A DNA stretch of 61,251 nucleotides from an uncultured Pelagibacteraceae bacterium (GCA_902588595.1 CACIPT010000003.1:1-61251), one strand, 5' to 3'; positions 12,214 to 20,842 are shown, counted from the stretch's first letter. Numbers and translations are program-made. The notes: generated by a model not told the origin, from the letters alone.

Positions 12214-13353
12214 TTAGCCGTTAAGTAATTTAATAGCAAAATCTAGTTGATTATCAGTTTCTGTGCCAATTCTAAATTCATCTGATTTTTCTTCAATTTC
12301 TATATCTGGTGTTATACCAGTTCCAGAAATTGATTTTCCTGAAGGTAGATAATATTTAGAAATCGTCAATCTTATGGCACCATTATTTTTTAATGGAATT
12401 ATTGATTGAACCGATCCTTTACCATAAGAATTTTCCCCAATTACAATTGCTCTTTTATGATCCTTAAGAGCACCAGCTACAATTTCTGATGCAGATGCGG
12501 ATCCATAATTAATTAAAACTAATAAAGTTTCTCCATTAATTAAATCTCCTTTTTTTGCAAAATATTTTCTATTCTCGGAAGATTTTCTGCTTTTTGTGGA
12601 TAAAATTTCACCATTATCTAGAAAAAAATCTGTTATTTTAACAGCTTGGGATAACAATCCTCCAGGGTTGTTTCTTAAATCTAGTACGTATTTATTAATT
12701 TTATTTTTTTTAAATTTATTAATTTTATTTTTTATTTGTTTAGCGCTATTATCATTAAATGCAGTAAGCCTTATATAACCAACACTATCATCAATTATTT
12801 TTGATTTTACTGATTTTACTTCAATAATTTCTCTTGTTATTTCAAAAACTAATGCTTTTTTTGTTCCTTTTCTTCTAATAGTTATTTCCAACTTTGATCC
12901 AACTGGTCCTCTCATAAGTTCTACAGCTTCTGATAAAGTTTTTCCTTGAACCTGAATTCCATTTATTTTTACAATATAGTCGCCAGCTTTTACCCCTTCT
13001 CTTTCAGCAGGTGAACCGTCCATTGGTGTTATTACTTTTACAACACCAAATTCCATTCCAACCTCTATTCCTAAACCACCGAACTTACCGCTAGTTTCAG
13101 TTTCCATTTCTTCAAAATTTTCTGGAGACATATAAGCAGAGTAAGGATCTAATGATTGTAAGACACCATTAATAGCAGCGTCCATTGCATCACTTTGATT
13201 TATTTCTTCAACATACTCTTTATTTATTTTATCTAAAACTTCACCAAACAAATCAATTTTATCATAAATATTTTCATCATTTGCAGCAAAACTTATTTTT
13301 GAAAAAAAAAATGAAACTATAGTTAAAAAAATTAATATAAATTTTTTTTTCAT
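12214..13353 (-). CDS. ctpA: Carboxy-terminal processing protease, S41 family
   Basis: Periplasmic serine protease that trims C-terminal tails of envelope proteins. An N-terminal signal peptide (residues 1-24, hydrophobic FILIFLTIVSFFF, ending SFAA) is followed by a PDZ domain (about 88-165, GLGIEVG and the GDYIVKINGI groove) and the S41 catalytic domain with the nucleophile in GSASASE (284-290) and Lys312 in SYGKGSVQ. The length of 379 residues is a little shorter than many alphaproteobacterial homologues. It overlaps rsfS by 4 bases, so coupling is likely. Confidence 0.95.
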   Translation of the reverse strand: MKKKFILIFLTIVSFFFSKISFAANDENIYDKIDLFGEVLDKINKEYVEEINQSDAMDAAINGVLQSLDPYSAYMSPENFEEMETETSGKFGGLGIEVGMEFGVVKVITPMDGSPAEREGVKAGDYIVKINGIQVQGKTLSEAVELMRGPVGSKLEITIRRKGTKKALVFEITREIIEVKSVKSKIIDDSVGYIRLTAFNDNSAKQIKNKINKFKKNKINKYVLDLRNNPGGLLSQAVKITDFFLDNGEILSTKSRKSSENRKYFAKKGDLINGETLLVLINYGSASASEIVAGALKDHKRAIVIGENSYGKGSVQSIIPLKNNGAIRLTISKYYLPSGKSISGTGITPDIEIEEKSDEFRIGTETDNQLDFAIKLLNG

Positions 13354-13700
13354 ATAATTATTTTTTCCTTAGGAATTAATTCAGACCATATTTTTTCAAG
13401 TTCATAAAATTTTCTTTTTTCTGGATTAAATATGTGAACTATTAAATCTATTCCGTCAATTAACTTCCAATCATTACTATCCTTACCTTCAATTTTACAG
13501 TTAGTAACACCATTATTTTTGAACTTTTCTAAAACTTGTTCAGATAGCGCTTGAATATGTCTAGATGAAGTTCCGCTAGCAATAATCATATAATCTGCCA
13601 TTGAAGATTTATTTTTGAGATCTATTGATATTATGTCTAGAGCTTTATTCGAATCCAATGTGCTAACTATTATGTTTTTTAGATTCGAGATTTTATCCAT
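13350..13700 (-). CDS. rsfS: Ribosome silencing factor RsfS
   Basis: Small protein of the Iojap/RsfS family that binds ribosomal protein L14 and blocks subunit joining when nutrients are scarce. The diagnostic core is present: LDIISIDLKNKSSMADYMIIASGTSSRHIQAL, then EGKDSNDWKLIDGIDLIVHIF. The length of 116 residues is standard. It lies directly after nadD, a pairing common in bacteria, and overlaps the start of ctpA by 4 bases. Confidence 0.95.
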   Translation of the reverse strand: MDKISNLKNIIVSTLDSNKALDIISIDLKNKSSMADYMIIASGTSSRHIQALSEQVLEKFKNNGVTNCKIEGKDSNDWKLIDGIDLIVHIFNPEKRKFYELEKIWSELIPKEKIII

Positions 13701-13717
13701 TAATTAAATAAATTTTA

Positions 13718-14245
13718 TCAAATTTTTCTTAATTTAGAAGATGAAATATTTACTTTTTTAAATTTTATAAATTTTAAACCTTTATTATTTAGCTTCCTAA
13801 AAGCCATAGATTTTAATGATTTTGATTTATAATTTGTTCTATCAAAAACTAAAATATTACATTTTGATGAAATTGCTTTCCATCTATGCCATTTATGAAA
13901 GGAAATTAAATTATCAGCTCCCATTAAAAAAAATATTTCAGATCTATTATTTTTTTTCTTTAAATAATTTACTAGCTCTATAGTTTTATTTGATTTAATT
14001 TTATCCTCATAAAATTTAACTGAAATAAAATTATGTTTTTTTGTAATTTTTTTTGCATGGTCAATTCTTTTTTTTAGATTGAAGAAACTTTTTGATTTAA
14101 AAGGATTTTTTTTTGTTATTGCCCAAATTACTTTATTAATTTTAAATTTTTTTTTTGCTTCTATAGAAATTCCAAGATGTCCATTGTGTGCAGGATCAAA
14201 TGTTCCGCCTAAAATTCCAATTTTTTTTTTTATATTTTTTTTCAA
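13718..14245 (-). CDS. nadD: Nicotinate-nucleotide adenylyltransferase
   Basis: Transfers AMP from ATP to nicotinic acid mononucleotide, the penultimate step of NAD synthesis. The nucleotidyltransferase motif GGTFDPAHNGHL (residues 13-24, with the HxGH-type His20 and His23) and the C-terminal ISSSKLR motif (the family's ISSTxIR) are clear. At 175 residues it is somewhat shorter than the usual 190-215. The N-terminal codons contain an 11-base A tract (T run 14221-14231 on the plus strand), a possible slippage site. It lies 1 base after proA. Confidence 0.93.
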   Translation of the reverse strand: MKKNIKKKIGILGGTFDPAHNGHLGISIEAKKKFKINKVIWAITKKNPFKSKSFFNLKKRIDHAKKITKKHNFISVKFYEDKIKSNKTIELVNYLKKKNNRSEIFFLMGADNLISFHKWHRWKAISSKCNILVFDRTNYKSKSLKSMAFRKLNNKGLKFIKFKKVNISSSKLRKI

Positions 14246-14246
14246 T

Positions 14247-15497
14247 TTAACTTCTTATTTGTCCTTTTCCTAGAACTTCATATTTATATGAAATTAATTG
14301 ATTTAAACCCACAGGTCCTCTTGGAGGCAGAGTGTTAGTAGAAATTCCAACTTCACCTCCAAATCCAAACTCACCCCCATCGGCAAATTGAGTTGAAGTA
14401 TTGTGCATAGCTATTGAACTTTTTACATTTTTTAAAAATAAATCTGCATTATTTTTATTTTTAGTAATTATACTATCTGTATGCATTGTTCCGTATTTAT
14501 TAATATGATTTATTGCTTCTAAAATATTGTTTACAGATTTAACAGAAATTTTTGCAGATAAATATTCTTTTGACCAATTAGTTTTATTTGCTTTTTTAGA
14601 TTTGCCATAAAAATTTTTTCTAATAATGCTATCAGCAAATATTTCACAATCATTTTTACTTAATTTTTCTAATATAGGATTGCAAAATTTTTTTAAAATT
14701 TTTTTATGCATTAAAATTGTTTCTGTAGCCCCACATATACTTGTATTTCTTAATTTTGCATTATGAACAACTTTTATTGCCATATTTAGATCTGCATCTT
14801 TATCAATATAAGTGTGACAAATTCCCTCTAAATGTCCAATTATTGGTACTGAAGATAGTTCTTGTACTTTTTTTACTAAATTTTTTCCTCCTCTAGGAAT
14901 TATTATATCAATAAATTTTTCCATTTTTGATAACATATAATCTACCGATCTTCTGTTTTTATTTTTTACTATTTGAACATAATTTTGATCAATATTATTT
15001 TTTTTTAGAGCATCTCTAAATAATTTCACGAGTACTCTATTTGAATTATATGCTTCAGATCCACCTTTTAAAATTATTACATTGCCTGACTTAAAACATA
15101 AGCTTGCAACATCTGATGTAACGTTAGGTCTACTTTCGTAAATTATACCAATTACACCAATTGGAGTTGAAATTTTTTTTATTATTAATCCATTAGGTCT
15201 TTTCCACTTATCAATTACTTTATTTATTGGGTCACTTAATTTAATAATTTTATTTATAGAGCTTTCTATTTCCTCTAATTTTTTTTGATTTAATGTTAAT
15301 CTATCAATTAAGTTTTCTGAAAGATTATTTTTTATAGCAAATTTAATGTCTTTATTATTTTCTTTAAGAATAATTTTTTTATTTTTATTAATTAATTGTA
15401 AAAATTTTCTTAAAACTTTATTTTTACTTTCACTATCAATTTTTATTTTAGAAGCTTTTTTTGCTTTTATACCAATATTTATCAAATTTTCTTTCAT
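14247..15497 (-). CDS. proA: Gamma-glutamyl phosphate reductase
   Basis: NADPH-dependent reduction of gamma-glutamyl phosphate to the semialdehyde, second step of proline synthesis. The aldehyde-dehydrogenase fold is recognised by GVIGIIYESRPNVTSDVASLCFKSGN, the catalytic cysteine region (RNTSICGATETIL) and the C-terminal GEFGFGGEVGISTNTLPPRGPVG. The length of 416 residues is normal. It immediately follows proB, its upstream pathway partner (proB ends at 15498, proA begins at 15497). Confidence 0.96.
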   Translation of the reverse strand: MKENLINIGIKAKKASKIKIDSESKNKVLRKFLQLINKNKKIILKENNKDIKFAIKNNLSENLIDRLTLNQKKLEEIESSINKIIKLSDPINKVIDKWKRPNGLIIKKISTPIGVIGIIYESRPNVTSDVASLCFKSGNVIILKGGSEAYNSNRVLVKLFRDALKKNNIDQNYVQIVKNKNRRSVDYMLSKMEKFIDIIIPRGGKNLVKKVQELSSVPIIGHLEGICHTYIDKDADLNMAIKVVHNAKLRNTSICGATETILMHKKILKKFCNPILEKLSKNDCEIFADSIIRKNFYGKSKKANKTNWSKEYLSAKISVKSVNNILEAINHINKYGTMHTDSIITKNKNNADLFLKNVKSSIAMHNTSTQFADGGEFGFGGEVGISTNTLPPRGPVGLNQLISYKYEVLGKGQIRS

Positions 15498-16604
15498 TTA
15501 TACTTCAACCATATCATCTTTATGAACTACTTCCGATTTAGAAATATATCCCAAAAGTTCATTAATTTTATTCGAATGCTGGCCTTGAATTTTAATTGTT
15601 TCTTCCGATGAAAAAGAACTTAGGCCTCGAGCATATTCTTTCAAGTTCTTATCTAGTATTTTTATGTGATCACCTTTATTAAATTTTCCATTAACTTTTT
15701 TAATGCCTGCTGCTAATAGACTTTTACCTTTTTTAAGTGCATTGATAGCTCCGTCATCTATTACTAGCTCCCCTTTTGGCGATACTGAACTGATAATCCA
15801 TTTTTTTCTAGCATCTAATTTTGAAACTTTTGGTAAGAACCATGTACATTTATTTTTTTCTATAATTTTTTTAATAGGTCTTTCCACAAGACCATTTGCT
15901 ATAACCATCATACAACCAGATAGTTGACAAATTTTTGCAGCTTCAATTTTAGTTTTCATTCCGCCAGTTCCATGCTCACTTACACTTTTAGTAGCTATCT
16001 TTTCTATATCTATGTCTATATTTTTAATTTCTTTAATTAGTTGAGAGTTTTTAAATAATTTTGGATTTTGTGTATATAATCCATCAACATCTGAAAGAAG
16101 AACTAGACAATCAGCACCCGATATTTGAGAAACTCGTGAAGCCAGTCTATCATTATCTCCATATTTTATTTCAGTTGTAGCAATACTGTCATTTTCATTA
16201 ACAACTGGAACAAATCCTAATTCAAATAAATTTTCAAAAGTTCTTTTTGCATTTATTGCTCTTCTTCTTTGTTCGGTATCTTCTAGTGTAAGTAAAATTT
16301 GTGAAAGATTGATTTTTTTTGAACTAAAAATTTTATTAAAAAGATTCATTAACTCAATCTGTCCTATAGAGGCAACAGCTTGGCTTTTATCAAGTTTTAT
16401 ATATTGTTTACTTAAATTTAATTTTTTGCAACCCAAAGCTATTGCACCAGAACTAACTAAGATTACATTTTTTTTTTGTTTTAATAAATCTTTAATATCT
16501 TTTGCAAACTCCATTAACCATTTTTTTCTAATTTTTTTTTTATTATCAATTATTATTGATGAACCTATTTTTATTACAATTGTTTTAGATTTTTTAAGAT
16601 ACAT
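15498..16604 (-). CDS. proB: Glutamate 5-kinase
   Basis: First enzyme of proline synthesis, phosphorylating glutamate; usually feedback-inhibited by proline. The amino-acid kinase domain is seen in VIKIGSSIII, VLVSSGAIALG, FVPVVNENDSI and GTGGMKTKIEAA. A C-terminal PUA domain (about residues 270-360, GELVIDDGAINALKKGKSLL) completes the two-domain form; the length is 368. The start overlaps the end of obgE by 11 bases. Confidence 0.96.
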   Translation of the reverse strand: MYLKKSKTIVIKIGSSIIIDNKKKIRKKWLMEFAKDIKDLLKQKKNVILVSSGAIALGCKKLNLSKQYIKLDKSQAVASIGQIELMNLFNKIFSSKKINLSQILLTLEDTEQRRRAINAKRTFENLFELGFVPVVNENDSIATTEIKYGDNDRLASRVSQISGADCLVLLSDVDGLYTQNPKLFKNSQLIKEIKNIDIDIEKIATKSVSEHGTGGMKTKIEAAKICQLSGCMMVIANGLVERPIKKIIEKNKCTWFLPKVSKLDARKKWIISSVSPKGELVIDDGAINALKKGKSLLAAGIKKVNGKFNKGDHIKILDKNLKEYARGLSSFSSEETIKIQGQHSNKINELLGYISKSEVVHKDDMVEV

Positions 16605-17577
16605 ATTTAATTATTTTAGATTTTATTTTTGATATTGATTTTTTATCCAAAGTTGAAAGAGCTATTAAGTTTACTTTATATTTTTTTAAAAAATCATTTT
16701 TAATTTTTTTTACTTCTTTGTCTTCTAAAAGATCTATTTTATTTAAAACTACTATTTCATCTTTTTTTAACAAATCTTTACTATATTTTTTTAATTCTTT
16801 TCTAACTTGACTGTATGATTTTTTTAAGTCTTCTTCTGTAATATCAATCATATGTAGTAAAGATTTGCATCTTTCAATATGTTTAAGAAATTTTATACCC
16901 AAACCCACACCTTTGTGAGCACCTTCAATTAGACCAGGAATGTCTGCTAAAGTTATTTCTTTATCATCATATACTGCGACACCAAGATTAGGGTTTAAAG
17001 TTGTAAATTTATAATTAGCAATTTTTGGTGTTGCACTTGTTAAAGCCGCTAATAAACTGGATTTACCTGCATTAGGCAAACCAATAATACCAATATCTGC
17101 AATTGTTTTTAATTGAAGCCAAACCCAAAATTCTTCACCTTTAGTTCCTTTGGTAAATTTTTTTGGAGATCTATTAGTTGACGATTTAAATCTGGTATTG
17201 CCAAATCCTCCCTTTCCTCCAGCAGATACAATAAATTCTTCTTTTTCTTCTTTAAAATCAAAAATTAAAGTTTTGTTATCTTCCTCAAATACTTGTGTGC
17301 CAATTGGGACTTTGAGGTATAAATTTTCTCCTCCTCTACCAGTTTGATTTTTTCCCTTTCCATCACCACCTCTTTTGGCTTTAAAATGTTGTTGGTATCT
17401 AAAATCAATTAGTGTATTTAGATTTCTTTCAGATTTTAAAATTACAGAACCACCTTTGCCTCCATCTCCTCCGTCTGGTCCTCCAAATTCAATAAATTTT
17501 TCCCTTCTAAAACTAGGCGATCCAGATCCACCATCACCTGCTTTGATAAATATTTTAACTTGATCTAAAAATTTCAT
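16594..17577 (-). CDS. obgE: GTPase ObgE/CgtA
   Basis: Essential ribosome-associated GTPase involved in 50S assembly and stress signalling. The glycine-rich Obg domain (GDGGSGSPSFRREKFIEFGGPDGGDGGKGG region, about residues 15-46) is followed by the G domain: G1 GLPNAGKSS, G3 DIPGLIEGAH, G4 NKID. At 327 residues it is the short Obg form with no C-terminal OCT extension. It follows rpmA, the usual rplU-rpmA-obgE order. A 9-bp inverted repeat in the 34-base gap encloses part of its ribosome-binding site. Confidence 0.96.
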   Translation of the reverse strand: MKFLDQVKIFIKAGDGGSGSPSFRREKFIEFGGPDGGDGGKGGSVILKSERNLNTLIDFRYQQHFKAKRGGDGKGKNQTGRGGENLYLKVPIGTQVFEEDNKTLIFDFKEEKEEFIVSAGGKGGFGNTRFKSSTNRSPKKFTKGTKGEEFWVWLQLKTIADIGIIGLPNAGKSSLLAALTSATPKIANYKFTTLNPNLGVAVYDDKEITLADIPGLIEGAHKGVGLGIKFLKHIERCKSLLHMIDITEEDLKKSYSQVRKELKKYSKDLLKKDEIVVLNKIDLLEDKEVKKIKNDFLKKYKVNLIALSTLDKKSISKIKSKIIKYVS

Positions 17578-17609
17578 AATACAACTCCTTTGATTTTATA
17601 AGTTGTATT
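17578..17609 (-). promoter_or_regulatory. Intercistronic hairpin over the obgE ribosome-binding site
   Basis: On the minus strand, AATACAACT and AGTTGTATT form a perfect 9-bp inverted repeat around a 14-base loop. It begins 2 bases after the rpmA stop and ends at the base before the obgE ATG. The likely ribosome-binding site AAAGGAG straddles the 3' edge of the loop and the first stem bases, so folding would partly hide it. This could tie obgE translation to ribosomes finishing rpmA or serve as a processing site. The repeat is seen directly; its role is inferred. Confidence 0.6.
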
Positions 17610-17611
17610 GA

Positions 17612-17866
17612 TTAATTGGGTTTTACAGAAACAAATGTTCTATCAGATTTAGTTTTTTTAAATTCTACTTTGCCCTCAACTTTTGCAAATATAGAATGGT
17701 CTTTACCTATGCCAACGTGTTCTCCAGGAAAAATTTTTGTTCCTCTTTGTCTTACGATTATATTACCTGGTATGACATATTGACCGCCGTATTTTTTTAT
17801 ACCAAGTCTACGACCAGCACTATCACGTCCATTTCGAGATGATCCACCTGCTTTTTTTGTTGCCAT
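17612..17866 (-). CDS. rpmA: 50S ribosomal protein L27
   Basis: Large-subunit protein near the peptidyl-transferase centre. The sequence [18 protein letters not shown] and [19 protein letters not shown] are nearly invariant L27 features; the length of 84 residues is standard, with no N-terminal propeptide of the Firmicutes type. It lies 9 bases after rplU. Confidence 0.98.
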   Translation of the reverse strand: MATKKAGGSSRNGRDSAGRRLGIKKYGGQYVIPGNIIVRQRGTKIFPGEHVGIGKDHSIFAKVEGKVEFKKTKSDRTFVSVKPN

Positions 17867-17875
17867 AATTAAATC

Positions 17876-18268
17876 TTACTTTTTTTCTTCTTTTATTTTT
17901 TTTGTCTTTGTTTTTTCTACTTTTTTTGCCTCAGAAAGTATAGCACCATCTTTAGCAAAAATTTTTTTAATCTTTATTAAAGAATATTGTTGTCTATGTC
18001 CATTTTTTCTTCTTGAATTTTGTCTCCTTCTTTTTTTGAATATTAAAATAGTTCTATTTTTATTATTTTCCATTAATTCTGCTTCAACTTTTGCACCTTT
18101 GACCAATGGAGAACCAACTTCTAATGTTTTATCATCTCCATATGCAAGCACTTCATTAAATTCTATTTTGCTATCAGCTTTACTATTTTTAAGCTTTTCT
18201 ATTTTTAATATATCGCTAGCTTTAACTTTGTATTGTTTTCCACCTGTTTGTATTACTGCAAAAGACAT
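17876..18268 (-). CDS. rplU: 50S ribosomal protein L21
   Basis: Large-subunit protein that contacts 23S rRNA. The motifs FAVIQTGGKQYKV and the KKRRRQNSRRKNGHRQ stretch with its typical basic character identify it. At 130 residues it is longer than the roughly 103-residue E. coli protein because of a Lys/Glu-rich C-terminal tail (about residues 105-130), common in Alphaproteobacteria. It is the first gene of a long minus-strand run and is preceded by a good promoter. Confidence 0.97.
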   Translation of the reverse strand: MSFAVIQTGGKQYKVKASDILKIEKLKNSKADSKIEFNEVLAYGDDKTLEVGSPLVKGAKVEAELMENNKNRTILIFKKRRRQNSRRKNGHRQQYSLIKIKKIFAKDGAILSEAKKVEKTKTKKIKEEKK

Positions 18269-18294
18269 TATAAATCCTTAGTTTTATAAATGGC

Positions 18295-18322
18295 AATATA
18301 GTTCTAGACTTCTTTTAGTCAA
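18295..18322 (-). promoter_or_regulatory. Sigma70-type promoter of the rplU-rpmA-obgE-proBA operon
   Basis: On the minus strand TTGACT (18317-18322) and TATATT (18295-18300) are separated by 16 bases. Transcription would start near 18288, about 20 bases before the rplU ATG. The spacing and box quality are well above the local background. Nine genes down to rppH follow on the same strand with gaps of at most about 35 bases. Confidence 0.7.
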
Positions 18323-18332
18323 GTTTAATAAA

Positions 18333-19052
18333 TTAGAAATTATCCTTTAAATCTCTTAATTTTGAAAAGTCTTCTAGATTTTTTGCTCTTAAAAAAATAT
18401 TACATGCTAATTCCTCTCCAATTGTTGAAGGAATTGTAGGTAATTTATTTTTTAATTTTTCTTGAATTTCAAAAATTTTTTTTTCTAAATTTTTATTATT
18501 TTTTTCATACTGCGCGCAGAACAATGAGTTTTTAAGAGTATATTCATGTCCACAATAAATTTTAGTATTGATGGGAAGTTTTTTTAGTTTATTCAAAGAA
18601 GCAAACATTTGTTTATATGTGCCTTCAAATATTCTGCCACAACCAAGTGAAAATAGTGTATCTCCAGTAAAAGCTATTTTGTCTTTTGAAAAATAAAAAC
18701 AAATATGACCCGATGTATGTCCCGGAATATGAATAATTTTTGCTTCAAAATCTTCAGCAATCCAGATTTGATTGTTTTTAACAAGTATATCTATTTCTGG
18801 TATTCTATCTTTATCATTTTTATACCCAACAACTTTTACTCCATATTTTTTTTTTAATTCATTATTGCCACCAACATGATCATGATGATGGTGTGTATTT
18901 AGAATAAATTTTAAATTAATATTTTTTTTTTCTATAAAATCAATAATTGGTTTGGCTTCACTTGGATCAATGACACACGCATTTTGGTTTTTTTCATTTA
19001 TTAACAAATAAGAATAATTGTCTTGTAAGCATTTAATTATTTCAACTTTCAT
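18333..19052 (-). CDS. gloB: Hydroxyacylglutathione hydrolase (glyoxalase II)
   Basis: Metallo-beta-lactamase-fold hydrolase that releases D-lactate and glutathione from S-lactoylglutathione in methylglyoxal detoxification. The metal motif THHHHDHVGG (His54, His56, Asp58, His59), GHTSGHICFY and GDTLFSLGCGRIFEG are all present; the C-terminal region (LPTIPSTIGEELACNIFLR) is specific for glyoxalase II. The length is 239, slightly under the usual 250. It is the third gene behind the SAM-II riboswitch, 1 base after metW. Confidence 0.93.
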   Translation of the reverse strand: MKVEIIKCLQDNYSYLLINEKNQNACVIDPSEAKPIIDFIEKKNINLKFILNTHHHHDHVGGNNELKKKYGVKVVGYKNDKDRIPEIDILVKNNQIWIAEDFEAKIIHIPGHTSGHICFYFSKDKIAFTGDTLFSLGCGRIFEGTYKQMFASLNKLKKLPINTKIYCGHEYTLKNSLFCAQYEKNNKNLEKKIFEIQEKLKNKLPTIPSTIGEELACNIFLRAKNLEDFSKLRDLKDNF

Positions 19053-19053
19053 A

Positions 19054-19608
19054 CTACTTTTCTATTACAAAAATTCCTAATTGAGAAAATAAATTTTTAT
19101 AACTTAAATTTGAACTATTAATTTTTATATTTTTTCTATTACAATAATTTACAAAATCCTTAATAGTGCACATATGAAGGTTGGGTGTATTATACCATTC
19201 ATTAGGTAAATTTTTTGTTATTGGCATTGTGCCTTTTAGAAGCAAATGTAACCTGACTTTCCAATATCCAAAATTTGGTATTGTAACAATTGCCTTTTTA
19301 CCAATCCTTAATAATTCGCTAATTACATTTTCTGGGTCCAGGAATGCTTGAAGAGTTTGGCTTAAGACTACGTAATCGAAAGACAAATTTGGAAATTGAT
19401 GTAAATCTTTTTCAGCATTTCCTTCAATTACAGAAAGACCTTTACTAGTACAATCTTGAACATTTTTTTTTGATATTTCCAATCCTCTTGTGTCAACACT
19501 TTTTTTATCTTTTAGATATTTCATCAAAGTACCATCACCACAACCAACGTCTAATACTCTAGTATTGTTTTCAATAAGATCAGAAATTATTTTAAATTCT
19601 TTTTTCAT
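19054..19608 (-). CDS. metW: Methionine biosynthesis protein MetW
   Basis: Class I methyltransferase-fold protein associated with MetX in homoserine acetyltransferase-type methionine synthesis; its exact role is poorly defined. The SAM-binding-like motif VLDVGCGDGTLMKYL lies near residues 19-33, with DYVVLSQTLQ and NFGYWKVRLHLLLKG typical of MetW. The length is 184. It is placed between metX (7 bases upstream) and gloB. Confidence 0.93.
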   Translation of the reverse strand: MKKEFKIISDLIENNTRVLDVGCGDGTLMKYLKDKKSVDTRGLEISKKNVQDCTSKGLSVIEGNAEKDLHQFPNLSFDYVVLSQTLQAFLDPENVISELLRIGKKAIVTIPNFGYWKVRLHLLLKGTMPITKNLPNEWYNTPNLHMCTIKDFVNYCNRKNIKINSSNLSYKNLFSQLGIFVIEK

Positions 19609-19615
19609 ATTTATT

Positions 19616-20725
19616 TCAATAATTTGCTTCTAAAAAATTTCTAACCGAACTTAAAAAATCAGGCACATCTAGAAGAAAAGAATCGTGACCTTTGTCGCTA
19701 TTTATTTCTATAAACCCTACATTTGCACCAGCAGCATTTAAAGCAATTACAACTTCTTTATTTTCCAAAGTTGGATAAAGCCAATCGGATGTAAAAGAAA
19801 TTATAAAAAATTTTGTTTTACTGTTTTTAAAAGCATTTGAAAGATTCCCTTTATACTGTTTTATTAAATCAAAATAATCCATAGCTCTTGTTATATAAAG
19901 ATAGCTATTTGCATCAAAGCGATCTACAAATGCATTGCCTTGATGTCTCAGATAGCTTTCAATTTGAAAATCAGCATCAAAACTAAATTTTAGCGAATCT
20001 CTTTCTTGAAGTTTTCTGCCAAATTTATCTTCCAAACTTTTTTTAGAGAGATAAGTAATATGCGCTGCCATTCTTGCAACCGCTAAGCCATTATTTGGTG
20101 ACGATTCTGTATTAAAATAATTTCCATTATTCCAATTTTTATCAGCCATTATTGCCTGCCTTCCTAACTCATTAAGAGCAATATTTTGAGCTGAATGACT
20201 AGCAGTACATGCTATTGGAATCGCAGTTTTGGTTTTATCTGGAAAATTAGCAACAAATTGTAAAGCTTGCATTCCACCCATAGAACCTCCAGTTACACTA
20301 AACAACTTGTCTATTTTAAAAAAATTTAACAAATTATATTGTGCATTTACCATGTCATTAATTGTAATAACTGGAAAGTTTGTTCCAATTGTTTTATTAG
20401 TTTTTTGATCGATACTACTGGGACCGTATGAACCCATACATCCACCAATTACATTTGCACATATTATAAAAAATTTATTCGTATCAATTGCCTTACCAGG
20501 CCCCACAAGATAAGACCACCAGCCACTTTTATTTGTAATTGGGTTAGTTCCAGTTACAAACTGATCTCCACTTAAAGCATGAAAGACTAAAATTGCATTA
20601 TCTTTTTTCTCATTTAATGTACCATATGTTTCATAAGCTAATGGAAAATTAGATATAGTTTGCCCACAATCAAGCTTTAATGGTTCATCAATAATTAATG
20701 TTTTTACCTTTTCTATGTTGTTCAT
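19616..20725 (-). CDS. metX: Homoserine O-acetyltransferase
   Basis: Alpha/beta-hydrolase-fold enzyme that activates homoserine for methionine synthesis. The nucleophile elbow is GGSMGGMQAL; upstream motifs HALSGDQFVTG and the C-terminal SDKGHDSFLLD with the catalytic His are in place. The length of 369 residues is normal. Specificity for acetyl- versus succinyl-CoA cannot be settled by eye. It is preceded by a SAM-II riboswitch and a strong promoter, so SAM is expected to repress it together with metW and gloB. Confidence 0.95.
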   Translation of the reverse strand: MNNIEKVKTLIIDEPLKLDCGQTISNFPLAYETYGTLNEKKDNAILVFHALSGDQFVTGTNPITNKSGWWSYLVGPGKAIDTNKFFIICANVIGGCMGSYGPSSIDQKTNKTIGTNFPVITINDMVNAQYNLLNFFKIDKLFSVTGGSMGGMQALQFVANFPDKTKTAIPIACTASHSAQNIALNELGRQAIMADKNWNNGNYFNTESSPNNGLAVARMAAHITYLSKKSLEDKFGRKLQERDSLKFSFDADFQIESYLRHQGNAFVDRFDANSYLYITRAMDYFDLIKQYKGNLSNAFKNSKTKFFIISFTSDWLYPTLENKEVVIALNAAGANVGFIEINSDKGHDSFLLDVPDFLSSVRNFLEANY

Positions 20726-20755
20726 CTTTTCTTTCTTTTGAATTGTGAGGTAAAA

Positions 20756-20809
20756 AAACTTATTTAGCGGTTTTTTTATAGCGCTCGCAATTCAGTTAAA
20801 TCAGCGCAT
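20756..20809 (-). promoter_or_regulatory. SAM-II riboswitch upstream of metX
   Basis: The minus-strand leader closely matches the SAM-II consensus. The P1 stem GCGCT (20807-20803) pairs with AGCGC (20785-20781) around the conserved loop GATTTAACTGAATTGC, followed by an A-rich linker and the conserved GCTAAA near the 3' end. Loop bases AACU can pair with AGUU at 20760-20757 to close the pseudoknot, where better-known members use a C/G-rich version, so the pairing is kept by covariation. SAM-II is known upstream of metX/metA-type genes in Alphaproteobacteria. The 3' pseudoknot strand runs straight into seven U residues (20752-20758), some 25 bases before the ATG. Confidence 0.88.
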
Positions 20810-20813
20810 AAAT

Positions 20814-20842
20814 TATTTACAGGATACTCTTATATATGTCAA
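20814..20842 (-). promoter_or_regulatory. Promoter of the metX riboswitch transcript
   Basis: On the minus strand a consensus TTGACA (20837-20842) is followed after 17 bases by TAAATA (20814-20819). The expected transcription start (about 20807-20809) coincides with the 5' edge of the SAM-II P1 stem, so the aptamer would begin at or near the first nucleotide. Confidence 0.75.

Noticed and set aside
12207-12239. Longer rppH start at 12239
   Set aside because: The extra residues (MLLNYLTANKQ) overlap the end of ctpA and are not part of the Nudix family; ATG 12204-12206 fits better.
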